Shown here one piece after another: positions 28,045 through 38,300 of a stretch of 64,000 nucleotides of DNA; the stretch's first letter is position 1, and every line of letters starts with the position of its first letter. A model generated the notes under the pieces. The model did no database searches, had not been told where the DNA came from, and worked only from the letters and a program-made list of their open reading frames with translations. Source of the stretch: Crithidia sp. LVH-60A (taxonomy: Eukaryota; Euglenozoa; Kinetoplastea; Trypanosomatida; Trypanosomatidae); contig CP119643.1 of NCBI GenBank assembly GCA_030078075.1, positions 372,001 through 436,000 of the forward strand, written 5' to 3'. Position numbers and translations under genes: made by a program.

Positions 28045-31000
28045 ATGAAGCACCATCGCACGTACAGTGTGCCACACGATGGGCTGGAGGACGATCCGCA
28101 GCACGCCGCCACCCACATAGACGCAAAGGCTGGAAATGTAGTAGAGAAGGAGGAACACGAACCGTACGAGGACTTCCGCCCGGTCGGTGCCACTGCCGCA
28201 GCGCAGAGGTCAGTGACGACGGCGGACTTCACCGCGTCTGACTGCGAGGGCGATGAGAAAGCGTCACACAGCAGCGACGCCTCCGCGTTGGAGCAGCGCG
28301 TCTCCGTCTTTGAGGTTTTCCGCTTTGCCGATCGTACCGACATGATCTTGATGTTCGTGGGCCTCGTCGCTGCTGCGGTTGGCGGTGCCGGCATGCCCGC
28401 CTTCTCCTTTGCTCTCGGTCGCCTCGTCAACGATCTTATTTCTACCAGCCCCGAGACGTCGGCCGCGCGGTCGGCGCTCATCATGGTGTACATCGGCATC
28501 GGCGTCTCGGTCGCCTGTATGCTGCACGTCGCGTGTTGGTGCATCGCGGCGATCCGGCAGGTGTCGCGCATCCGATCGGCGTACTTTGCGTCGGTGCTGC
28601 GGCAGGACATGGGCTGGCACGACGCCCACAAGCCCGGTGAGCTGACGGCTCGCATGACAGGCGACACTCGCATTATCCAAAACGGCATCAACGACCGCTT
28701 TTCGCAAGGCGCGCTGAACCTTTTCACCGGCATCTTCGGCTTCATCTTCGGCTTCGTCTTTTGCTGGGAGGTGACGCTGGTGATGCTCGGTATGATGCCC
28801 TTCGTGGCGCTGGCAGGTGCGCTGCTGGGCAACGTCCTCGCGAAGGCGTCGTCGGAGTCGCGTAAGCAGTTCGCCAACGCCGGCTCCATCGCCACCGAGG
28901 TGATCGAGAACGTGCGCACGGTGCAGGTGTTTGGCCGCGAGGAGCACGAGGTGGAGCGCTTCCGTGCCGCCGTCCGCCTCTCCGAGAAGCCGGGGATGAA
29001 GCGGGAGTTCATGAACGCGCTCTCTGTTGGCACGACGATGGGCCTTGTGATTCTCACCTACATGGTGGTCTTCTTCTTTTCCGAGTACATCATCATGTGG
29101 GGCCGCTCCACCATCGGCGACATCGTGGCCACCTTTCTGTCCGTTCTCTTTGGCAGCATCGGCATCGGCTTCTTCTTCCCGAGTCTCACCGCCTTCGCCG
29201 AGGCCCGGGCGGCCGCCTACGTCCTCTTTCAGACGATTTCCCGCGTCCCGGCCATCGACATCGACGCCAGCGGGGTGCCGGTCACGGGCTTCGCGAAGGA
29301 CCTCCGCTTCGAGAACGTCCGCTTCGCCTACCCGACCCGACCCGACCAGGTGCTCTTCACCGATCTCAGCCTCACCATCCAGCGTGGGCAGAAGGTCGCC
29401 TTCTCTGGAGCCTCCGGCTGCGGCAAGTCTTCCATCATCGGCCTCATTCAGCGCTTCTACGACCCCGACGCTGGCTCCGTGCTGGTCGATGGAGTGGACA
29501 TGCGGGAGCTCGATCTCTTCCAGTGGCGCGATCAGATCGGCATCGTCTCGCAGGAGCCGAACCTATTCGCCGGGTCGATGCTCGAGAACGTGCGCGTTGG
29601 GAAACCCGACGCCAGCTTTGAAGAGGTGGTGGAAGCGTGCCGTCAGGCCAACATCCACGACACGATCATGGCGCTGCCGGACCAGTACGACACGGCTGTT
29701 GGCGCGGTTGGCTCGCAGCTCTCCGGCGGCCAGAAACAGCGTATCGCGATCGCCCGTGCACTGATCAAACGGCCAGCGGTGTTGCTGCTAGACGAGGCGA
29801 CGAGCGCGCTGGACCGGAAGTCGGAGGTGGAGGTGCAGGGTGCGCTGGACCAGCTGATGCAGCAGAGCTGTATGACGATTGTGGTAATTGCCCACCGCCT
29901 GGCGACGATCCGCAACGTCGACTGCATCTACTACGTTTCGTACGACGGCGCACACGGCAGCTTTATCTCCGAGCAGGGCAACTATGAGGAGCTCATCAAG
30001 GCGGGCGGTCTCTTTGCTGCCATGGCCAAGTCGCAGGGCGTGGCGGTGGAGGGAGCTGGTGGCGCTGCTGGCTCTGGTGCCGTCTCGAAGCACCCCTCTA
30101 CCATCCACGAGGAGGGAGACGCGGCGGCGAGCGCAGCGGCAGAAGCCGGCGGGGATCGGCTGAATCAGTACCTGGACGAGGAGCAGCTGGCGCGGCTGGA
30201 GGCAGAGGTGCCGCGGACGGAGCGGCAGCGCGTGCCGATGGAGCGCCTGGCGGACTGGGAGGTGTCCCGCACGGTCGTCTCGCCGTGGCGTCTGCTCAAG
30301 ATGAACCTTGACCACAGCTGGGCTCTTGCTCTCGGCCTCATCGGCTCCCTCGTCGCCGGTGCCGTGGCCCCGATCAACACCATCCTTCTCGGCAAGCTGC
30401 TGAACGCCGTGGCATCCTACGAGCTGACGCGCGACAAGGACACGCTGCAGCACGACATGAACGTGCACGCACCTCTCTTCGCCGTAATCGCGGTGGGTGC
30501 CTTTGGCGGGTGGTTGCTCCAGTTCTTCTACGGCTACGCAGGGGAGCTGCTGACGACGAAGCTGCGCACGCTGCTCTTCCGGCAGATTCTCCGGCAGGAC
30601 ATGTCCTTCTTTGACACCCCTGGTCGCGACGCCGGCACGCTGTCTGGCATGCTCTCCGGTGACTGTGAGGCGATCCACCAACTCTGCGGCCCCGCCATTG
30701 GCATTCGCATCCAAACCGCCTGCACTGTCGCCGTGGGCGTGATCATTGGTCTCTGCTACCAGTGGAAGCTGGCCCTGATCGCAACGGCCTGCCTGCCGCT
30801 CATCATGCTCGCCTCCCTCATGCAGCAGATGATGATGATCGGCGCGAACCAGCAGAAGGAGGGCGACAGCGACGACACGATCGTGACAGAGGCGCTGTCG
30901 AACGTGCGCACCGTCACCTCCTTCAACTTGAAGCATGACCGCACCGCTGCCTTTCGCCGTCTGCTGCTGCAGGAGCAGCCCCGTACGGTGCGCCGCAACA

Positions 31001-32112
31001 TCATCGTCGGCGTCATCTACGGCGCCTCGCAGTTCGTCTACTACGGCTCCTTCGCGCTGTGCTACTGGTACGGCGGCAAGCTGATCGCGCAGGGCGAGGC
31101 AGACTTCGAGAAGGTGAACGTCGCCTCTCTGTCTGTGCTGATGGGCGCCATGTCAGCCGGGGAGGCGGGCGGCTTTGCGGCCAAGATGGGCGATGCTCGC
31201 AAGGCCTCCCGACGCGTCTTCAGTGTGATTGACCGTGTGCCAGATGTGGACATCTGCGACCCAGCGCGTGACGCCGTGGTGGACCTTTCCTTGACAAAGG
31301 AAAAAGGAATCGTGGGCTGTGACGTGACGCTGCGCCACACCCAGTTCATCTACCCGGCGCGACCGAATCAGGTGGTGCTGAACTCCGTCGATCTCGACAT
31401 ACATGCGGGCTCGACGAATGGCCTGATGGGTCAGACCGGGTGCGGGAAGTCCACCATCATCCAGTTGCTTGCCTGCTTCTACGCACCGCGGAGCGGGCAG
31501 CTGCTGGTCAACCACCGCTACCCGATCCAGCAGCTCAGCATCCGCGACTGGCGCCGCAACCTCAGCATCGTGCTGCAAGAGCCCGATCTCTTCAGCGGAA
31601 CGGTGCGCCAGAACATCCTTTATGCCCTGGACGAGGAAGCCGGTGGTGCTGCTGATGCGACGACCGTGGCGGAGCTGGAGCAGGCAGCGAAGTGGGCCTG
31701 CATCCACGACGATATCATGGCCATGCCTGAAGGCTACGACACGCAGGTCGGCTACAAGGGCCGTGCCCTCTCGGGTGGCCAGAAGCAGCGTGTTGCTTTG
31801 GCCCGCGGCTTGCTGCGCCGCACGACGCAGGTGTTGCTGCTCGACGAGGCGACGAGTGCGCTGGACAACGCGACGGAGGCGAAGGTGCAGGCCGGCATCG
31901 AGGCCTTTGTCGCGGCGCGGCGGCAGAGCGGGAACGCCGTGACGGTGATCAGTATTGCCCACCGCCTCACCACCATTCGCCACTGCGATCAGATTGTCGT
32001 CTTGGACGGCGGCTGCATTATTGAGCAGGGCAATCATGACGAGCTGATGGCGCTTGGGGGAGAGTACAAGACACGCTGGGACCTCTACACCGCAGGTGTG
32101 GTCATCCACTAA
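28045..32112 (+). CDS. ABCB-type full ABC transporter (P-glycoprotein/MDR-like), 1355 aa
   Basis: This is a full-length exporter with two transmembrane domains and two nucleotide-binding domains, in the order TMD-NBD-TMD-NBD. TMD1 starts near residue 100 after a hydrophilic N-terminus. NBD1 has Walker A GASGCGKSS (near 455), Q-loop SQEPNLFAG, signature LSGGQ (near 559), Walker B VLLLDEATSALD (near 580) and H-loop AHRLATIR. A Gly/Ala linker follows at about 670-750. TMD2 covers about 765-1060. NBD2 has GQTGCGKST (near 1129), LQEPDLFSG, LSGGQ (near 1242), VLLLDEATSALD and AHRLTTIR. Both catalytic Glu residues and both switch His residues are present, so both ATP sites look competent. Size and layout fit the trypanosomatid MDR1-type (ABCB) proteins, which export hydrophobic drugs. 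The frame is open further upstream, but the first ATG is at 28045, after the pyrimidine tract. The substrate cannot be told from sequence. Confidence 0.95.
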   Translation: MKHHRTYSVPHDGLEDDPQHAATHIDAKAGNVVEKEEHEPYEDFRPVGATAAAQRSVTTADFTASDCEGDEKASHSSDASALEQRVSVFEVFRFADRTDMILMFVGLVAAAVGGAGMPAFSFALGRLVNDLISTSPETSAARSALIMVYIGIGVSVACMLHVACWCIAAIRQVSRIRSAYFASVLRQDMGWHDAHKPGELTARMTGDTRIIQNGINDRFSQGALNLFTGIFGFIFGFVFCWEVTLVMLGMMPFVALAGALLGNVLAKASSESRKQFANAGSIATEVIENVRTVQVFGREEHEVERFRAAVRLSEKPGMKREFMNALSVGTTMGLVILTYMVVFFFSEYIIMWGRSTIGDIVATFLSVLFGSIGIGFFFPSLTAFAEARAAAYVLFQTISRVPAIDIDASGVPVTGFAKDLRFENVRFAYPTRPDQVLFTDLSLTIQRGQKVAFSGASGCGKSSIIGLIQRFYDPDAGSVLVDGVDMRELDLFQWRDQIGIVSQEPNLFAGSMLENVRVGKPDASFEEVVEACRQANIHDTIMALPDQYDTAVGAVGSQLSGGQKQRIAIARALIKRPAVLLLDEATSALDRKSEVEVQGALDQLMQQSCMTIVVIAHRLATIRNVDCIYYVSYDGAHGSFISEQGNYEELIKAGGLFAAMAKSQGVAVEGAGGAAGSGAVSKHPSTIHEEGDAAASAAAEAGGDRLNQYLDEEQLARLEAEVPRTERQRVPMERLADWEVSRTVVSPWRLLKMNLDHSWALALGLIGSLVAGAVAPINTILLGKLLNAVASYELTRDKDTLQHDMNVHAPLFAVIAVGAFGGWLLQFFYGYAGELLTTKLRTLLFRQILRQDMSFFDTPGRDAGTLSGMLSGDCEAIHQLCGPAIGIRIQTACTVAVGVIIGLCYQWKLALIATACLPLIMLASLMQQMMMIGANQQKEGDSDDTIVTEALSNVRTVTSFNLKHDRTAAFRRLLLQEQPRTVRRNIIVGVIYGASQFVYYGSFALCYWYGGKLIAQGEADFEKVNVASLSVLMGAMSAGEAGGFAAKMGDARKASRRVFSVIDRVPDVDICDPARDAVVDLSLTKEKGIVGCDVTLRHTQFIYPARPNQVVLNSVDLDIHAGSTNGLMGQTGCGKSTIIQLLACFYAPRSGQLLVNHRYPIQQLSIRDWRRNLSIVLQEPDLFSGTVRQNILYALDEEAGGAADATTVAELEQAAKWACIHDDIMAMPEGYDTQVGYKGRALSGGQKQRVALARGLLRRTTQVLLLDEATSALDNATEAKVQAGIEAFVAARRQSGNAVTVISIAHRLTTIRHCDQIVVLDGGCIIEQGNHDELMALGGEYKTRWDLYTAGVVIH

Positions 32113-34053
32113 ATCACGCGTGTGCTTGTTTGTTTGTTTGTTTTCCTCTTTCCAAGTGTCACTATAGGTAGTGCAGTACGTGTAGGGCGGCAGCTGGCTC
32201 CCGCCTTCACGTCTGCTTTTATTTTCCTGTTTTTTTTTCTTTTTCCACTTTGTTTGATTTCCCCGACGTTGCAGTGTTTGCTCCTTTTTCTCTTCTTTTC
32301 CCCGTCCCGCATCTCCTCTGCACGCAACCGCAACAATGCTTGTGACTCAATAACTTCTCTTTTTATTATTTTCGAAGCGTTTTGTTTTTTATTCTCTTTT
32401 TCTCCACGAAACGTGCTCGCACACCCTCCTCCTCCTTTTTGTTTCTCATTTTCCTTTTGTTTGTTGTTTGTTTATCCGTGTTATAAATGGCTCCGAAGCG
32501 TCATCTCGCCTTCTTTCTGCGGGTGTGTGTGTGCGTGCTTAAGAGTGTGGTGCACTATGCCTCTCCCTCTCAGTGAAACTCAGACACTACGTTTCTGAGA
32601 ACCGATGCACACATGAATCTTTTTCTTTCTCCTAGCGTTCACACATTTCGACCTGAGCGAGAGAAGGATGTCCGAAGAGGAGAACGTGAGTGCGTCTCAA
32701 AGCTAAACAAAAAAAAAATTCCTTCTTTTTTTTCTGCCTGTCCGCCAATTCCCACATGCTGATCATCGTTTACTTCTGTTGACGAGAATATCGTTAAGCT
32801 TCATTTCAACCCACTTAATTGTTGCTTCTTGCTCTTCTCCTTTCTTCTTGTTTTTCTGTAGCTTCTGTAGGTGGCGCCTCAATTCGAATTGGACTGGCAG
32901 CCTGTGTAGCGCACAAGAGAGGACGATAAAAGGAAACAAATGAAAAGCCTGTTACGTGTCAAGAGAGCGAAGTCTTCACTCGGCAGTTTCCAGCCTGTGT
33001 ATTTTTCCTCTCTCTGGTAAGGCATACATGTGCATATATATTAATTTACATAAAGAGAAACATTTTAGAGCAGACACACAAGGTGGAGCGTCTCACCGCC
33101 TCTCTGCCTGTTCTTTGTGCTGATCTTCGCAAAAAAAAAAAAAGACTAACAATAAACCAGCGCGCATCACCTACAAATGGCGCGACGGTACGGCGAATCA
33201 GAAAGAGATGTGCTGCTTTACCACGCATACACCAGGTGTGGCCCGCAACTCAATCGTCGCTCGCTCGCTTAGTATCTGCCGCTTTCTGTTGCCTTGGTAT
33301 TTCGCACACAATATGGCCCTCTCTCCTCGAAACACCTATTTTAATATGCTATCTCTCTTTCTCTCTCTTGCTCTCATTTTTGCAACGGCATTTACAAATT
33401 GGCAACTTCAACAACGCCTTGGTAAACTCGACACAGTAAGAAAAAAAAAACAGCTTGAAGCGGACGACTCTCCCCTTTTAAAAGGTGTTCCGTTACCTGA
33501 ATTTTTTGTCAACTACCTTTTATTTCTTTTCTATTCCACACAAAACACACACGTAGTAGAAAGTCGTGTCAGAAGCAGGACGACATTTTTTTTTTGTTTC
33601 ACATCATCGCACCAAGCACGAGGTACTCTACTCACACACAGGCACACCTCTAACTGTTGTGGGTTTTTTTAAAGCCGCTTCGCTGCGTCTTAACCGTTTC
33701 CTCTTCTTGCCTTTATTTCTTTTCCGTATCCTTTTTAAAATCCCCTCTTACTCGTCTGCAAATACAGAGAAAAAAAACAGCAGGCGGTATTTCTGTTTTT
33801 TCTCCCATTTCTTTGCAGTGGTGTCTTCTCCACATTTCAGGGTTTTTTTTTCTGTATTATTCAGGCCTCTGTCAGTGTTGTCTCTGGAAACTTATTGAGG
33901 TTCTCTGTAATACTTCTATTTCTCCTTTCTCCGTTTTATTTCTCTCTTTTCTCTCTTGCCCACAATATACACAGGTGAGTCTGCACAGTGGAGAGGGAAG
34001 CCACACGCGGAGCATCGCGCTCTCATTTCTCTGGCTTCTTCTTCTCCTTTTTC

Positions 34054-34088
<35 letters not shown>

Positions 34089-35203
34089 CTTTTTCTTTTC
34101 TCTCACTTTCTCTCTTTTGCTGCTTGGTAAATCTCTCTTTGCGTGGCGAGTGAGACCGTCCGCCAGAGTGACTTTCACGCTACGTGTTTTTTTTTTTTGC
34201 ACGCAACGCAGCTGTCGCAGTTACTTCTGCTTCATCTGCACCAGTTTTTTTTTTTTCTCTAGTAGCTGTTGCAGTTGTTGCGACTTACCCTCTGTGTTTT
34301 TTTTTAACCCTCTTTCAAACTATCTGTGATTGCAAATTTCCTTGGTATTTTCTTCATCATCATCTTTTTCTCTTCGCACGTGGTGCAAGTCTGCTTTCTG
34401 TTTTCTCTTTCGCCCTTTTTTTTTGCTCGCCGTCCCTCCCAGCCTCTTTTTCTGTATTTTTCTCTGAATAGGACGAGTGCTGTACATCTAACTCTTTAAA
34501 CCAATACCACAGCTCCTCCCCAAAAAAAAAACTATTCTTTCCTCTATTTTCCTCTCTTTATTTTCTGCTTCTTTTTTTTTGCCTGTAAATTATCCGTGCT
34601 TCTTCCTTACTCCCCTGCGACGTATCTCTCCCAGGTTCTCTCGCCTATCTATTTTCTCTTTTCGTGTTGATATTTTCGTTGTTGACAACTGTGTCTTGTT
34701 AATTGCTGCCGCTGAGCTGCTTGGTGGTGGTTTTTTTTTCCCTCACTCTTTTTTTTTTCTCAATTAACCCGTCGAATGTACAGCTGGCACTGATACCCAC
34801 CATCAGCACTTTTCCCTCTCTCTCCCACACAGCAGCAAAGAAAAGAAAGAGCCTTCAATACTCGTTTCACGGTGCGTTTTTTTTTTTAATTCTATTAACT
34901 GGAAACGTAAAACGATTGTGGAACAGCTTTCCTGCCTTTTTCTCTCTCTCTCCTATTGAAATACATACTCTGCAAACACAGCGAAACCGCTTTCGTTGTG
35001 CAACGGTCACGGCAGCGAGTCACCGCCTGACATTTGTATTAATTTTGTTGCTTTTTGTTTCGCACACACTACAAATCATCTCTCTTCGAGTAGTCCTCTG
35101 TGTAAGTTGTTTTTTTTTTTTGTTTTCTCCTTGAGCTCTGTCCTAATCTCTATTTCTTGACGATCGAGACTTAGAGAGAAAGATAGATTCCGCTTTCACG
35201 GCC
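32113..35203 (+). promoter_or_regulatory. Long T-rich intergenic region (3.1 kb) before the ABCA gene
   Basis: The region is strongly T-rich with many short T and A runs and no supported gene. A 119-codon frame from ATG 33313 has a hydrophobic stretch, but its codon choice is unlike the real genes here. A TC repeat of 14 units lies at 34061-34088. Several pyrimidine tracts followed by AG (for example AGs near 35134 and 35173) precede the ABCA start, so the exact acceptor is unclear. Probably ABCB 3' UTR plus ABCA leader. Confidence 0.4.
34061..34089. repeat. TC dinucleotide microsatellite
   Basis: Fourteen TC units in a row lie inside a longer pyrimidine-rich zone. It is on the transcribed strand, so it could also serve as a polypyrimidine tract for RNA processing between the two transporter genes. 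Confidence 0.9.
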
Positions 35204-35299
35204 ATGTCGCAGTACCCGCACGAGCAGGACGGTGTGGCCGCTACGCCCTGCGACGGTACACGCTCGCCGCCGCTCCGCACCTTCGTCTTCCCCCACGGC

Positions 35300-35336
<37 letters not shown>

Positions 35337-38300
35337 GTACGAGCGCTACCACAACCGCCACGAACATTGACGCAGCACAGGAGGCCGCATTTCGCGGCGA
35401 CGAGGACGACTACGTTCGCACCTTCGACGAGAGCGCGTCACTCGTGCAGGTGCGCACCCCACACGCCTCCAGTCAGGCAGAGGGCGGCGCAAAGAAAAAG
35501 TCGACGGCACTGGCCATGTCGTCTGGCATCCCACCGCGCCTCAGCGTAGAGGAGCTGAAGCAGGAAGAGCAGCCGCCGTCCTCTCGGCGTGGCCAGCGTG
35601 TGCGCTTCGCCGCCCTCTCCAGCCCCTCCGACAACGATGGCGCCGAGGAGGCCTCGGCGAGGGGCGATGCAGCGGCCAACGAGAACTCGGTGCCATACGG
35701 TGCGGGTGCTACAACAAGCGCCTTCGAGGGAGGCTTCGACTACACGACGGTGGAGTCGGAGACGTCCGAGGCGGAGTCGGAGGCGCTGGAGCCCTACAGC
35801 ATGATCACGAAGACTGGCGGGGTGCGCATCTCTCTCTTCACCCAGGTGCTGGCCCTGCTGCAGCGCACCTATCGCCAGTATCGCCGCCAGATCATCCCCC
35901 TTACGGCCGAGATTATTTCCCCTCTTCTCTTCGTTGTGCTTATTATCATTCTGAACGTGGCCTTTGGCAAGGAGACGATCCCGGAGCAGGTGTACGCCTC
36001 GCCGATGATCTACAGCTACCAGCTCAACTCGCTCGACTATCAGACCTACCTCTGCTACAACGACTCCACGCGGCCGATCCTTGGCCTCGCGTCGTGCGCG
36101 AGCCTCTACGCCCCCTACAACTGCAGCGGCGACGAGTCTGGCATCCCGGTGTACGGTCTCTGCTTCCTCTCCTTCTACAACGACATCTACCAAGTGGTGG
36201 AGCAGTACGTGGCCTCGATGCTCGGTGCGCTGATCACCATCCCGACACTGGACTCCATCATCTCGCACCAGTGGATTGCCAAGAAGGCGGGCCTCGCCGC
36301 CGACTCGCGCACCCGCACCGCCCTCGCCGCGCTCTCCAACGTCGGCATCGGCGTCTCGGCAACAACGCGCTACGACTCCATCTCGTACTCGGGCAAGCTG
36401 TACTTCGCTCCAGCCGCCAACATGCCAGCTGACCTGCTCACCTACATCCAGTCCCAGTCGGCGATGTTTGAATACGTCAACGGCGGCACCTTCCCCACCG
36501 TCGCCGAGGCGGAGAGCTTCATGAAGGAAAACACCGCCACGGAGGAGTCGCCGAATTCGGTCTGGGGCCTCGTCATCCTCAACGACATCACGCACGGCTT
36601 CGACGTGCAAATCCGCCTCCACGGCGAGGCACTGCCGACCCTCGATGTGCCCGTCTCGGTGGAGTACCGCAGCGGCTTCTTCTCCGACGGCACGGACATG
36701 TACATCGCCTCCGGCTTTCTGACGCTGCAGAAGGTGCTGTACGACTACTTCTACAGCACAAAGGCGAACAGCGGCAGCCTGCCGAACGTGAACTCCGGCG
36801 CCGTGAGCGCGTTTGGCGTCGACGACGTCTACACCCTTGTGTCCGCCTTCCCGTCCATCTCGTCGAAGAACCCCTACCTCTTCTCCTTCGCCTCGTCGCT
36901 CGTGGCCTTCATTCTGGTGCTGGCCTTCCTCTACCCCTTCTCGCAGATGACGAAGCGGTTGGTGCTGGAGAAGGAGCTGCGCATCCGCGAGTCGATGTGC
37001 ATCATGGGCCTCAAGCGCTCCTCCCTGTGGCTCAATTTCCTGCTCGTCACCTTCCTGGAGTACCTGCTCATCTGCATTTTGCTCACGATCCTGCTCTGCG
37101 CCGTCGTCGCCACCCGCTCCAGCTCCTTCACGATCTTCCTCATCCTGTTCGTGTACTCGATGACGCTCATCCCCCTCAGCGGCCTCCTCTCAACTTTCTT
37201 CAGTCGCGCACGCATGGCAGCCCTCATGTCGCCGCTCTTCTACTTTATCCTGTCCATGCCGATCTTCGCGATGGGATCGGCCGGCCGCGCAACCGCCCTC
37301 GGCCTCTCCATCCTCTCCCCCACCGGCTTGGCTGCTCTGTTGACGAACGTGTTCAGCGCCGAGGCGGGCGGCGGCTTCAAGGCGTCCGACCTGCACAGCC
37401 CCTACTTCTCCGCGAAGCCCTACATCATCCTCATCATCCTGGCCTGCGACGTCGCAATTTACCTCCTCCTGATGCTCTACCTCGACGTGGTGCTGCCGCA
37501 GGAGTGGGGCACCCGCCGCCACCCCCTCTTCTTCATCACCGAGCCGTACGCCTACTGGCAGCAGCAGCAGCACCGCCGTCGTGCCGCAACGGCGCAGAGC
37601 ACCGGCGCGACGCCGGAGAAGACATCGGATGGGCTGCTGACCAGCACCGAAGAATGTGCCCTCCCCGCAGAGACGTGTCGCAGCGGCAACGGCGTGCCAG
37701 CGATGGCTCGTGGGAGTTCGGGGACCGACAAGCTGCCTCTCAACTCCAACACGTCCTCCTCTGTGTACACCGACGTCTACGCCTTCGACCCGTCGGTGAG
37801 CCGCGACTCGATTACCGGCGAAGAGAAGGACGTTGGTGTGCGCATCGACAACATCTCCAAGTACTTTGTCCGCAACGGCAAGATGTTCGCCGCGGTGAAG
37901 AACATTTCGTGGCGCCTCTTCCGGGGTGAGATTGCAGTGCTGCTCGGGCCGAATGGCGCCGGCAAGTCGACCACCATCAACATGGTCACCGGCATGCTCG
38001 CGTCCGACAGCGGCGACTGCGTCATCGAGGGCCACTCCGTCAGCACCGCTACGGCGCAGGCGCGGCACGAAATCGGCTACTGCCCGCAGCACAACATCCT
38101 CTGGCCCGACCTGACCTGCCGCGAGCACCTGGAGTTCTACGGCAAGATCAAGGGCCTGCGTGGCGCCGACCTCGAGGACGCCGTTGTAGACATCCTTCGC
38201 GCTGTCGACCTCGAGGAGAAGATCGACTGCATTCCGACGCTCATGTCCGGCGGGCAGAAGCGCAAGCTCTCCGTCGCCATTGCCTTTGTCGGCCGCAACC

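Noticed and set aside
33313-33672. 119-codon frame with a hydrophobic stretch (LSLFLSLALIFATAFTNW), possible small membrane protein
   Set aside because: Codons are AT-ending, unlike every accepted gene. The frame runs through T and A homopolymers, and its second half looks like random translation of spacer DNA.
35299-35333. GCA repeat considered as a separate microsatellite feature
   Set aside because: It is inside the ABCA frame and encodes an Ala run, so it is noted with that gene.
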